From Coriolopsis trogii (Eukaryota > Basidiomycota > Agaricomycetes > Polyporales > Polyporaceae): a DNA stretch of 64,000 nt. Positions 34,141-45,151 of the stretch are shown one piece after another; position 1 is the first letter of the stretch, and every line of letters begins with the position of its first letter. The DNA is taken from contig JAHYIO010000011.1 in NCBI GenBank assembly GCA_020543525.1, positions 248,001 to 312,000 of the forward strand, read 5' to 3'. The notes beneath the pieces were generated by a model. The model was not told the DNA's origin. It saw only the letters and a list, made by a program, of their open reading frames with translations, and ran no database searches. Position numbers and translations under genes: made by a program.

Positions 34141-34779
34141 TTACAACTTGGTGATCAGTTCCTCGTGGAGCTTCTTGAGCTCGTCCATCGACGGCTTCTG
34201 GGCCGGCCAGCCGATAACGAGACCCTCACTGTCGCCTGCAGCGGGTTTGGGAATGACATGGAAGTGAACATGGTCAACCTCTTGGTGGGCGATGCGACCG
34301 TTGTTCTGAGGCGAGCTGGTCACATAATCATCATGGTGCACCAGGGACCAGTGTACCGACCTGGAGCAGGTTGTAGTTCTCGATGTTCAGTGCCAAGGCG
34401 ATCTTCTTGGCTGCCGGAAGAACGTCCGCAAAGTACTCATCTGGAACCTCATGAAGCTTCTCCGCGTGATCTGTGCAGGTGTTGAATGCGGTCCGATTTG
34501 AGAGCGAGTAAGAGGTGTAGCAACGCACACTTCGGGATGATCAGGGCGTGTCCCTTAGAGAGAGGGCCAATGTCAAGGAAGGAGAAGACCTTCTCCGTCT
34601 CAACCAACTTGAAGCTCGGAATGTCTCCTGCTGAGAGGTTATCGCGAGTATCATGTATCGTCGCTTTGTGCGCACGCACCCTTGATGATTTTGCAGAAGA
34701 TGCATGTTGCCAGCGATCTGTTTACGATCTTTTAGAAAGTCATGTCGAGAGATAACTACGGTACGTACTTTGCCGCCAT
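34141..34779 (-). CDS. HIT-family nucleotide-binding hydrolase (HINT/Hnt1-like)
   Basis: Histidine-triad protein; family members hydrolyse AMP-lysine and other adenosine phosphoramidates. Five exons (34779-34769, 34717-34680, 34627-34529, 34470-34361, 34305-34141) give 140 aa, the usual size. The first exon codes only three and two-thirds codons (MAA-K). Motifs are CIFCKIIKGDIPSFKLVET with the CxxC zinc pair, FSFLDIGPLSKGHALIIPK, NYNLLQNNGRIAHQEVDH, and the triad HVHFH with catalytic His. It is divergently transcribed from the Ssr4 gene across 271 bp. Confidence 0.93.
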
Positions 34780-35050
34780 GATGCTTTCGAAGGAGTACCT
34801 TGCCGGTGTACCAGCGCAGTCGGAAAGAGCAACTTGAGCTCTGTGAATCTCCGGTACGGCGGTAACGACCGTATGGCGTCGGGCCGATTGCCGAGTATGT
34901 CACGTGATTATGTATCGCGCCTGTGGCGCCCAAAGCGACTCTTCCACCAGTAGCCGTACTGCTACCGTTTCTGCGACATATATTCCCGCCTCTGCTTCCT
35001 CAATCTTGACATATTCGCCACAGAAATAGAGAACCATTGTCAACACCACC
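34780..35050. promoter_or_regulatory. Bidirectional promoter between HIT gene and Ssr4
   Basis: 271 bp separate the two divergent ATGs. A CATATATTCCC box lies about 75 bp before the Ssr4 start. No other gene fits. Confidence 0.5.
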
Positions 35051-36680
35051 ATGTCACTTCCTGCTCACGCCCAAGCCGAGGGTCTGTGTCTTCGGTATCC
35101 CGAGGTTTTGGGTCCGCAAGCCCAGATTTCACAGGACAGCGCGATCCAAATGCTCATGCGCGCAACACAACTATCACAACATACTCCGTTTGTGTGGGGA
35201 TATATTGACAAGCCATCTGGTACGTGACATTACGCGTCTTGCTGTGTTTTGACCATCATGACCATCATTCTTGATGAAGAGGGCCAGCTGTACCTCCTCT
35301 TTCAAACCCCCCAGCTCCCTTTCCCCAACGATGGTCTTGTATACCAGGACAGGGAGCAGAGATATAGCCTGCCGGCTCCAGGAGGAAGGGTGCGTGTCAG
35401 TGTGAATCGCGTCTTGCTTCAATCCACATACGCTTCGCGCACAGGAGCTCGAAGTGGCAGAAGTCAAGTTTGGGTTCATTCCTGGTGTTGATCAAGTTGC
35501 GTTCCGCATCCGCAGAAGATATAGGCTGCAGAAAGGCGGCCACCCACAGCTTGTCCTCGTCCACTACACACGCGGAAACCCAACACGTACGTCCTTGTAT
35601 CTCTCCTCAGTCCCTTGCCATATACAAGTTGTCTCCACGTAGCCATCATTCCTTCCATGAACCAGCCCACTCGCAACTACCCTCTACGTCCTGTGAACGA
35701 ACCTGCCATTTACGTGATGGGTGAGAAACAAGGCCAGAAGGTCTTCCCTGGTGGAGGCCCCGGTCCCGTACCCGTGCCACCCTTGGCCGATCGTCCGGGC
35801 ATGGGTTTTAGCATGCCCGGCATGGGCGTCCCCGGGAACCCTCAAGCAATGCTCGCGCACCAGAACAGCAACATGGATGCGTTAGAACGGCGGGCACAAC
35901 GTGACAGGGGCATGAGCATGGGTCCGGTGCGTTCACTTTACACTTTCGCGTCGGGCATTGGCTCGTACCGCCTTCAGAGTATGCCTGGAATATCGTAGCA
36001 GGCATCTCAGTTTTCCACGAACCCAGGTCATTAGCCGACGTCAGCCGACCCTATGGGTCGAGAATCCGTCTGTTGATCGTATTCCGGGCGTATTCTTGGA
36101 AGGCGGTACGGCTCGACGCCCGTCGGGTTTGGCGCGCTCGCGGTCATGTACTAACCATCGTCCAGAGGTCAGCAAATCCGAGAATAGTCGAGGACGACGA
36201 CTCGGCAGGCATGTGTACATCTCTTTCGTATCAGAATTCTCCTGAACTTTGCTGTGCCTCGCTTAGACGAGTCCGAGACGATCTCAACCCGAACATTGGC
36301 TCTGACGCGCTATCGACGTAATCACGAACTCATGAACGAGGTATTCATGTACGCTGCTTTCGGTGAGTATATGCGTGCTCCACTATACCCATTCTCGGCA
36401 ACCCGCTCACTCCTCACCCAGGGGACAAGAAGGCCGCACCACCACCGTCCCCTTTCTCGGTCTTCAAGCTCTCGGACTTAGAAGACAAAGTTGTACGTGA
36501 CACGTGCCAGTGCCCCTTGCCTCGACCTGACAGCGGTCGTCCTTCCAGGCGAAGCTCACGGCGGAGGTAGAAGAGCTCAAGTCGAGGTCCGCGGCCCGCA
36601 AAGAAGCTGCCGGGGCTGCCTCCAGCGAGCTGCGAGACGTTCCCATGGACGGTCTCACCCTCGGTGATTCGACCGCCTGA
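35051..36680 (+). CDS. SWI/SNF and RSC complex subunit, Ssr4-like
   Basis: Subunit of chromatin-remodelling complexes known from fission yeast; the N-terminal half matches what I know of the Ssr4 N-terminal domain. Eight exons (35051-35219, 35280-35389, 35445-35586, 35643-35926, 36166-36214, 36267-36362, 36422-36492, 36549-36680) give 350 aa. Conserved pieces are TPFVWGYIDKP, GLVYQDREQRY, GVDQVAFRIRRRYRL and LVLVHYTRG. Downstream come a Pro/Gly/Met-rich linker (GFSMPGMGVPG) and STRTLALTRYRRNHELMNEV. The end is an acidic coiled coil (AKLTAEVEELKSRSAARKEA). Intron 4 (35927-36165) is 239 nt, with a branch-like CTAAC near its end. I chose to skip the open segment inside it because the family reads directly from the linker into the acidic EDDDS segment. 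Confidence 0.75.
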
Positions 36681-37526
36681 TGGTCCCTGATTTCGTCACC
36701 GCCCCTGTTGTACTGTTATTTATCGTAGTGTACCTCTCTGCTATCCATCGTCAAGCTCTCTACTTTTGCGCATCGTATATTGACATCAGCGTCGTATGTC
36801 ACTACAAGCGTTCGGGTGAGTTCACGACTTTGTGTTCCGCGCTGATCGCTGATGAGGTAGGCAGGTGTATATAGGTTAAGTGGCGTGAGATCCTCCTCGA
36901 GAGCAGTAGGTACTCCCTGGAGCTCTCTCGTTCTTCCACGATAGGGCTATCTTGCACCGTTACGCGCGTGCTCGGTAATTCCTCGCCTTGGGACAATGCA
37001 TGCCGTGGGTTGCTGTTCGCCAAAATGAATGCTTATCTCGTGCTGTACCAGTCCGGCGTTCTTGACAGCTGAACGGCATTCTCAGGCGTACTACCGCCGG
37101 TTCTCACATTCGTGAAGTCTTGGCATGGATTGAACAACACCTGCCATACCCAGGTGCGTCAATCGAACTGCCCTGTAGTGACTGGCACACTTGTGCGCAT
37201 GGCCCAAATCGCAGGACATACGCGACATTTAATTGGAACGTAGAGGTGTTCATTTTGATACAGGTGGTTGCATCCGAACGCGTATGTGCCACCTGAAATG
37301 AATCTTCTCATACAAAGGACGCGTCGCCCCATAGACAGGGGATTTCGCAGCGGTCTGTCGGGTGCGAAGAGGGACCGCATGCTACCATTGCTAAACCTGT
37401 CCTGCAGGGACGTCGAACCGCTATATAACGCGGACCATCGCCACTTCTGGAACGCCAGGACGCACGCCCCTTGCAAGGAGCCTGCACCCCCTGCCCACCC
37501 CCACACGCCCGGCTTCCCACTACACT
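36681..37526. other. Intergenic region, promoter of the sedolisin
   Basis: 846 bp with no gene seen. A TATATA box occurs at 37422-37427 in CGCTATATAACGC. Confidence 0.5.
37422..37427 (+). promoter_or_regulatory. TATA box of the sedolisin gene
   Basis: TATATA followed by AACG, 105 bp before the ATG at 37527. Confidence 0.55.
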
Positions 37527-40271
37527 ATGCGCCTGACGTCCGCGGTCTGGGCGCTGTCCCTTGCGGCCCTCGCGCTCGCCGTGCCTTCCGGGATCAGGCG
37601 TCGCAACAACCTCGTTGTGCACGAGAAGCGTGCGGCGGAGCCCCTCGACTGGGTGCGCGACCGGCGGCTCGAGGCGGACAGGGTGCTGCCGATGCGCTTT
37701 GGACTGACGCAGAGCAACATGCACAAACTCGAGGAGATGCTGTACTCGGTCTCGCACCCAGCTTCGCCGAGCTATGGGAAGCACTTCTCGCCGGAGGAGG
37801 TCGTGGAGACGTTCAAGCCGAGCGATGCGACGGTCGCCGCCGTCCGGGAGTGGCTCGTCGAGTCGGGCATCGCCCCGCAGCGGCTCCGGATGAGCGTGAG
37901 CAAGGGCTGGATCGAGTTCAATGCGACGGTGGCGGAGGTGGAGGACCTCATTGATGCCGAGTACCACGTGTATAAGCATCCGTCCGGAGCCGAGCAGATC
38001 AGTGAGTGGTTTAGATTCGGCTTGCGGGTGCAGTTGCTGACATGGGGCTCTGGGCCTGCCTCCACGCGTCTGATGTATTGCAGGCTGCCACTCGTACAAG
38101 ATTCCGGAGGACATCCGCGAGCACATCGACCTGGTGAAGCCGACGGTACATTTCATGCATCGCGTGCCGTCGCCCGACCAGGTGCTGCAGAAACGGTCGA
38201 GGGTTAATAGGCCGACGACGCACGTCAAGGGTGGGCTGAAGATGGACAGCGCAAAGGTCCCGATCACCCCGAGCTTGGAGCATTGTGATGAGATGATCAC
38301 GCTCGACTGTCTCCGCGCGCTCTACAACATCGACTACACACCCGTGGCAACTGACAAGAACACGTTTGGTATCCGTGAGTCTTTGCTTGGTACTCTGCTG
38401 GAGAGAATGGAATGGCTGACTTGAGATTGAAGTCGAATTCACGCCGCAGGCATTCCTGCAGAGCGATCTGGAGATGTTCTTCGCGTGAGTCGTCAGGGTA
38501 TCGCTATGCGGTCTGGGCTGAGTCGTGGACTGACAAGCTTTCTCGCTCCAGCAACTTCTCACCCAGTCAAGCCGGCACTGAGCCAATCTTGATTTCAATT
38601 GACGGAGGTACCCAGTTCTTCTATTGTTCAATTCGGCACTTTGTCTCACGTATGGCTAGGCGTCGCACAGACCGAGGAGCAAGGGTTCAACTTCAACGGC
38701 GAGAGTGACCTCGATTTGGAATATGCGTTCGGGCTCGTGAATCCCCAGCCTATCTTGCTACTTCAGACGGGTGATATTGTCGAAGGTACGTCCAAGCTCA
38801 GCTTTCTGTCTGTCGAGCAGAGTGAATGAAGGGAATCCGCAGGTGCATCGTTCGATAACTGGCTTGACGCAGTTGATGGTACTTTCTGCACGTCTGGAGG
38901 CGGTGACGATCCTCTGCAGGTATGGATCGGTGTATATTGCACTGGCGTCCCGTTGTACAGAATCTCATGCCATCCTCAACTAGGATGGTATCTACCCTGA
39001 CCCGCTCCCTGGAGGTTTCAAAGGCAAGTGACCTGTCCCTCACGATGAACATGAAGAGTTGAAGGAATCTCCGCAGGAGAAGCGACGTGTGGCATTCTCC
39101 CGCCACCCTTCGTCGTCTCGACGTCATATGGCGAAGACGAGTCTTCTCTTACTGCCGCATATGCACAGCGCCAGTGTGCCGAGTATGCCAAACTCGGCAT
39201 GATGGGTAGCACAATTCTCTACAGCACTGGTGACAACGGTGTTGCAGGAAATGGCGGAGTGTGTCTGAACGAAGCAGGTACGTCTTTTGTCATCTGGGGC
39301 CCCAATCTACTCTGAGCTATGTGCACTTCGATAGGCCAACCCGCGCGCCGCGGAACAAAATTCAATCCCGACTTCCCGGTCACTTGCCCATTCATCACTG
39401 CAGTTGGCGCGACGCAGGTCAATCCTGGCTCGACAGTCAACGACCCCGAAGGCGCCTGTGAGCAGGTCATCTTCAGCGGCGGAGGATTCAGCAATTTCTT
39501 CGCGATGCCGGATTACCAGGCCGCTGCCGTCACGAGCTTCCTCACCAACCATCCGCCTCCATTCACGAGTGCGAACTTCAACAACAGTGGAACTGTGAGT
39601 CTGTCCTTTGTTTCTTGTAGTGCAACGGCGTGTAGACTTGATGGCAGGTTCGAGGCTTCCCTGACTTGTCTGCAAATGGGTGAGTCTTCGGATGCTTCTT
39701 GATTGTCTGTTGAGGCTGACATGAAATTTAGCGCGAACTACGTTGTCGCTGTTGCTGGAGAATTTGACCTTGTGTTCGGAACGTCATGCTCGACCCCAGT
39801 TGTCGGGTCTATGATGACACTCATCAACGATGCTCGACTCGCTGCCGGGAAGGGACCTATCGGTGAGTAGAATGAATCTCAGCCAGCAGTGGCATACCTG
39901 ACCCCTGTGACAAATTGGAAGGCTTCATCAACCCCGCTGTAAGTACTGAACGGTCCTACGGAGACTGCGGTAGCTAAACATCGTCCAGATTTACTCTGCG
40001 GAGTTTGCTAGTGCGTTCCACGATATCACCACTGGTGGGAACCAAGGCTGCGGTACGTGCCAGCCTTTCTCGCGCACATCTTTATTCTGACTCGGGGGAT
40101 CAAACTGTTCTACAGGTACCCCTGGCTTCACTGCGTGAGTACATACATCCTCGCTCTCCGGAGTTTATTTGACGCGAGCGTATGTACAGCACCGAGGGTT
40201 GGGACCCCGTCACCGGCGTTGGCACGCCTGACTTCTCCGTTCTCATGCCGCTCTTCCTCGCGCTCCCGTGA
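37527..40271 (+). CDS. Secreted sedolisin-family (S53) tripeptidyl-peptidase-like protease
   Basis: Acid serine-carboxyl peptidase of family S53. Fifteen exons: 37527-38001, 38084-38374, 38433-38484, 38552-38607, 38660-38785, 38843-38919, 38984-39023, 39077-39277, 39335-39594, 39648-39679, 39732-39862, 39922-39938, 39989-40052, 40116-40134, 40190-40271; 640 aa. It has a signal peptide (MRLTSAVWALSLAALALAVP). The activation prodomain has MLYSVSHPASPSYGKHFSPEE.. features. In the mature enzyme the Glu/Asp pair is in GESDLDLEYA, the oxyanion Asp in STGDNGVAG and the catalytic Ser in GTSCSTPVV. SYGEDE and the calcium-site-like C-terminus (TEGWDPVTGVGTPDF) are also present. The intron after exon 7 starts with GC (GCAAGT) rather than GT. 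Exons 12 and 14 are only 17 and 19 nt. The gene is intact and probably helps external protein digestion. Confidence 0.92.
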
Positions 40272-40587
40272 AGGAGCTACAAATTGACGCACCATTTGAC
40301 GATGACCGCCAGAATGATTGGCTCTCACATTTCATGGTTCAGGTTTGTCTCACAGCGACGTGACATAGAGGGAAGAGGAAGTGAACTATTTCGATCATGT
40401 ATATCAGCTGACTGTGATTATGCCCCGTTTGATCCCCGGAATCTGTATCATTGGCTTCTGCCTGTCTTCGGCGCTGCAAGTTAGGCAGTTTCCGCGGTTT
40501 GTCCACAGTAACCCCCTACTTACTCCAGTCTTGCCTATAAGAGGACGATCAAAGGTCTGTGGCACCCTTGTACAGTGCCAGTCAGTC
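40272..40587. other. Intergenic region, promoter of GH131
   Basis: 316 bp with a TATAAG box at 40536-40541; nothing else seen. Confidence 0.5.
40536..40541 (+). promoter_or_regulatory. TATA box of the GH131 gene
   Basis: TATAAG 52 bp before the ATG at 40588. Confidence 0.5.
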
Positions 40588-41762
40588 ATGATACGCCCAG
40601 CTTTCTCTCTCGTTTGTCTCGTTGCGAGTATCGCGCTTGCTAGGGCAACACCTGTCATCTATGACGGTCGCGCGCCGCTGAATCTGACTAATGCAGATCT
40701 CAACGCGTCCGCTGGACCATTTCTTACGTAAGTCCTTCGTGAATCTTGCCATCGAGTTGTACAATGCTGACGAGGCTGCTAGTGTCGTGAAGGGTTCAAA
40801 AGACGCCACACATGTTGGTATACATGTTCCGACGTTTACCACCGCGCTGACGTTACCTCTAGTATTCTCACCTGCTGGGCCTGTCCGTCCCACCGACGCC
40901 CCTCTGGAAGGAGGGTATCTTCTTCAACCGACCGCGAGAACAGGTTATATCCGTGTCCATCGACAACAGCTCTGTTTTCGTTCCAGGAGGCACCCCGCAG
41001 TTCGGCTTCCGACGGACGGATATCATTGCAGCAAATAATGGCGAACATACCAACCTCATCACGCTCATGGAGCAAAACACGACTGTGTTCCATTTCTCCA
41101 TCAAAAAGGACGAGACGCGTCCACTGAACTATAGCCACGAGTACCAGATCGTGTTCATTGAACCGAACGACGGGTCTCACGTTTTTGGCATCCAGCTAGG
41201 TACACCCTTACATGCAACGTGCCGGAATGTCTGAAAATGATATCACTAGGCTCTCCCTTCACGAATCCGACGGGTCCACTCCCTACTGAGAATGCGCACT
41301 CGTTCAAGGTCCTGGATCACGCTCTCAACGTTCTCTTCAGCACTCCCTTCCTTTCCAACGCGTGGCACAACTTTGCTGTCGAGGTCGACTGGAAAGCGCA
41401 CACGCTTGCCGTGTGGTACTCTCGAGATGCATTGCCCCTCGAGCTTGTCACTCAGGCCACGTCAAATCCGACGGCCGCGGCTGGACCTGACGGCCAGGGT
41501 GATTTCCATTTTGGGGTTCTGAAGGTGTGTCGCTTCATGAGCCAGGCATTCTCATTCAGAGGAATTAGAGCATTGACTGAGCCCTACCGATTCTATTCTG
41601 GAACAGCTCCCTATCGTCAATCCCGCTGACTTGCCTGCAGATCAGGGAGACGTGGTACACCATGGGATACAGGAAGGAACGATAGAAGCGCTCCTGTATT
41701 CAGGCGTTTTCGTTGAGAGCGCGGCGCCAGGCGTTAGCAGAGGTTTCGGACTCGTTCACTAA
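40588..41762 (+). CDS. Secreted glycoside hydrolase family 131 beta-glucanase-like protein
   Basis: GH131 enzymes act on beta-1,3/1,6 and beta-1,4 glucans and are typical of wood- and litter-decay fungi. Five exons (40588-40727, 40783-40813, 40863-41199, 41250-41524, 41607-41762) give 312 aa. A signal peptide (MIRPAFSLVCLVASIALARA) is followed by PVIYDGRAPLNLT, then SVPPTPLW, QVISVSIDNSSVFVPGG, FHFSIKKDETRPLNYSHEYQ, NDGSHVFGIQLG, FKVLDHALNVLFSTPF, WHNFAVEVDW, QGDFHFGVLK and QGDVVHHGIQEGT. These match GH131 from memory. No carbohydrate-binding module follows. It lies 317 bp downstream of the sedolisin on the same strand, so both may be induced by plant biomass. Confidence 0.88.
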
Positions 41763-42134
41763 CAGTCTCTTTGGAACTGTGGCTGTAGAGTACGATGCAA
41801 AGTCATCCTTATCGGGGCGGGCGAAACTACCACCGTGACGTTGATGAATCTTTTGACTAGGCGGTCGACTAGTCTAGTCCAGGCCGTGATACAAGTGCTG
41901 ACTGCTCGTAGCTGCGATAGCGATTGAGGGGCACGAGTTTGTAGCTTCACGTGCTACGCGCAGCCCGTTGTGAGACCGATGGCTCATCATTCGGCTGCCT
42001 GATTATTGCGGAGTGAAGTAGATATGCAAGTGACAGAGGCGCTAGCTCGCGACAAATCACCGTGGGTACTTGCAGGTGCTCTATATAAGCGGGCGGTGAT
42101 GGACGTGTCCTGACTTGAACTCAGCCACCCAGAT
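41763..42134. other. Intergenic region, promoter of the F-box/LRR-like gene
   Basis: 372 bp; TATATAA at 42082-42088. No gene seen. Confidence 0.5.
42082..42088 (+). promoter_or_regulatory. TATA box of the F-box/LRR-like gene
   Basis: CTCTATATAAGC, 53 bp before the ATG at 42135. This spacing matches the other genes here and supports a small first coding exon rather than a start at 42212. Confidence 0.55.
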
Positions 42135-43719
42135 ATGCACGTCGTCAGGACATTGCGGTAGGTATACTTTAATTGCATAATGTCATGTTCTGATAATTTT
42201 GAAACCTCAGGATGGGCGCTGTGCTTGACATCGATGCCTTCCGCAGCATCATAAGCTTTTGCCCTACATCGGATCTACTACACATCAGCTACGCATCGCA
42301 CCTCATCCGAGAAGAAGCGGTCAAGGAGCTGCTCTCTCGACCAGTCTCTCTCACGGATGCGTCCCAAATCGAGTCGTTCGATCACCTCATGCGAAACGGC
42401 GATCCTGCGAGGCTCTCGCTCATCCGCAAGCTCACCATTGAGGGCATTAGGAAGAAGAGGCCAACAACACTTGACACGCTCGTCTATCTCCTTACCCACG
42501 CCATCTACGTCCGCCGACTGCATCTCGGATGGTGTGAAGACTTCTTACTCCAAAACGGACGCTTCGCCAACGCGGTACGATCACTTCGACATTTGCGCGA
42601 ATTGAGTGTATACACCGGACGGAAGGCTGCAGATTTGGTTATCAGCGAGATGGTGCTCGGCCTTCAGGTTTCCTTGAAGGCCCTCGAGATCAACAGTGCC
42701 TATGACAGCCAGTTTGAAGAAACGTTCCCCGATGCCGTCGCCGAAGGTCATCCGGAACTAGAGACGCTCACAATCTGCTACTCGACTCTATCGGCCACGG
42801 AGAGGAAGTGGACGCCCTTTCTCCATGTACGCACCCTTACGCTCACAATCGGGGACCAGAAGACCCATCTCCCACCTATGGTCGAGATATTTCCAAACGT
42901 GCAAGAGCTTACCATCCGCGCCTACATCTTCGAAGTCGACGTTGGAAACCCTTCGCTTGAGACTATCGCCACCCGGCAGGCCGCCATTGACTTCCAGAGC
43001 AGCGGACGCGGATGGAAGTCGCTGGAACTCATCTCAGGGACCATTGGGGACCTGTTCCTCCTCTGCATTACATGCCCTGTCCGTCGTGTCATTCTGGGGC
43101 AATACAGTACTCGAGAACACGAGGCGTACGTGGATGTTATCAGTCGGACGCGCCCACAGCGCGCTGAGCTTGACATTTACTGCGCTGTCCCGTCCTCACA
43201 GTCTATTCTGACGGATCCGAAACCGGAATTGTTCGTGTACGAGGGAGACGCGGGGGGTATTGAAGCGGTCAGCCACCTCACCTTACGCCTGAGTGTATCT
43301 CCATACAGCAAGCCTACCACGCGCGATATGCTGGTGAGTCCTTAAGGGAGAGTGTGGGTAGTTAGGATGCTACTGACGCATCCTTCTTACAGAACGCCAT
43401 CATACCGCTACTCCGTGGATCCAGAGTGGAGTACCTCCATCTCGGAATCGCCGAGATATTCATGTACTCCGGGGTCAGCGAGAGGATATTGGAGCCACGC
43501 TGGGCGGAGGACATTCTGCAAGAAGTCATGGCCAACATCGATATCGCCCTCCTGGTCTCTGGAATCGCGGAGTGTAGCACATCCCTCCAAACCATTGTGC
43601 TCACCCTTGCAACACGAGACCGGAGCGTCTGGAAGGTCATCAGGACTGATGGTCAGCAGGCTTTGAGGCGGCTAGACCCGTACTCCGGGAGGCAGGTCAT
43701 AGAAAGAGAGGAGCGGTGA
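42135..43719 (+). CDS. F-box/LRR-like hypothetical protein
   Basis: Model of three exons (42135-42157, 42211-43333, 43393-43719), 490 aa. The alternative start at 42212 drops the first eight residues (MHVVRTLR); the small exon keeps the frame and sits properly behind the TATA box. The protein starts with an F-box-like helix pair (DIDAFRSIISFCPTSDLLHISYAS). It continues with leucine-rich, irregular repeats (LRHLRELSVY, HPELETLTI, HVRTLTLTIGD, FPNVQELTI), like the large, fast-evolving F-box family of Agaricomycetes. No WD or zinc motif is seen. A role in substrate choice for an SCF ubiquitin ligase is inference only. Confidence 0.7.
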
Positions 43720-44250
43720 GACGAGTCGGAAGAAATTTTGGAGTCTACTACACCCCTTATATAGAGCACAGCTGTTCATATGTCGGAGGGCGGGCTCATA
43801 TGTCGAAACAAATGAGGAGGGTGGAGGTCGAAGTTGCCGAAGATTACGTGATGGCATAGTACCCGAATGCGGTAGCCATACGAGACGTCTACCCTACATC
43901 CGGTTTTCGAGAGAGGCAATCACTCAAAGAACGAATTGGAGAACTCGACATAGATTGGGCTGGAGACAGTATCATAATGATATTATATATAGATGGATCT
44001 CTAGTATATGCGGCTTAACTTGTACATAATTGTAAGTTACAGATGAACGGAATGCCAAGAGTCAGTGATGCGAGATGGATAGTGCGTCAAACGAAAAGTG
44101 AGTGTGAGATGTGCGAGTAAGATTACAATGCAGAGAGTCGTGAACGGGTCATGAGTAATGCAAAGAAAAACCAGAGGGCGGAATATGCAAGGACGTGTGT
44201 GGTCGAAGCCGTAGAGTGGCCCAGGAAGGTGGTGGCCGGGCGACGACGAC
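43720..44250. other. Convergent intergenic region
   Basis: AT-rich between two convergent genes. Two CTCATATGTCG/TTCATATGTCG boxes occur around 43777-43806. No gene seen. Confidence 0.45.
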
Positions 44251-45151
44251 TCACCATCTGTGAGTGGAGTGGCCATACGCCGTATACTGGGGGCCGCTCG
44301 GAAACTGTTGAGGGGAAAGTTCATAGTAGGGCGTAGGAGTATACGCGTGCTGAGGCGCAGGCACCTTCATATCGTAGCACGGCGGAAAAGGGCCGGTGAA
44401 AGCGACGACGTCCAACGGCTCTTGCTTCGGAGGGTGATTGTGCGCACAAGGGTTGGAACGCATGAGTTGTGACATAGACCCAACGGATATTGCGCTGTAG
44501 TCGGAGTACTGCATCATTGACATGGAAGGATGTGGTGGGATGGTGTAAGAAACAGTGGATGAGCCAACGTCGAGGGGAGGCGACTGAGACCGTTTGATGG
44601 GGGGCGGTGTCGGGGAGTCACGAATGGCTCGAGGAGGTATGACCATCGCATCGTACTTGCTGAGCCTTCCTGTGCGTACAGGCGCAGCTTTGCGGTCTGT
44701 TTTCGGGTTGTAGTTGTGCTTGTCTTTCTTATGCCTCGTCAACTCGGGAGCGGTTTGGCAGGCAAACGTGCAAGGGACACTCATGCCATGAGTATCGACT
44801 ATTGCGTAGTCGCACTCGTAAGGCTTGTCGTTAGTACTGCACATAAGGACCAGTCAGCACAATTGGGAGTGGGACGAGGACACTATTACACACTGTTCAC
44901 GAACGTAATGCATCTGGACGTTGTATCTCTGCAAGTTCATGTATGAGCACTGGGCGCATTGCCACATACTGAGTGAAAAGCGTTAATATGTTACAGGCTC
45001 TGTAGAAGTAGGACAAGACATACAAGTCGTCGCTGTTTGCGACGTGTTGCAACCGATGACGGGCGACATCCCCACTGAGGACGCGCCCGCAATCTTGGCA
45101 AGTATGCATCCCCTTCTTCCTTGGAACATCTGGTGTCCTCGTTGGAGCCAT
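44251..45151 (-). CDS. C2H2-type zinc-finger protein, probable transcription factor
   Basis: Model: exons 45151-45024, 44968-44882, 44836-44251; 266 aa. Three zinc-finger-like segments are visible: HTCQDCGRVLSGDVARHRLQH, WQCAQCSYMNLQRYNVQMH followed by a Cys, and a third from YECDY to FACQTAPELTRHKKDKH. The rest is Pro/Ser/Tyr-rich with a basic patch, as in fungal regulators. The second intron (44837-44881) needs an unusual GTCCTC donor, because the more typical donors nearby (GTGTAA, GTAATA) put a stop codon in frame. The border, or the gene's integrity, is therefore uncertain. A GTGAGT donor just before the stop may lead to a further exon. Confidence 0.6.

Noticed and set aside
36002..36160. 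Extra exon inside the long fourth intron of the Ssr4-like gene
   Set aside because: Segments there are open but joining them changes the frame of the conserved acidic and STRTLALTRY part; skipping them keeps it.
37308..38300. 330-codon frame on the minus strand
   Set aside because: It is antisense to exons 1 and 2 of the sedolisin, which has signal peptide and family motifs; the minus frame has none.
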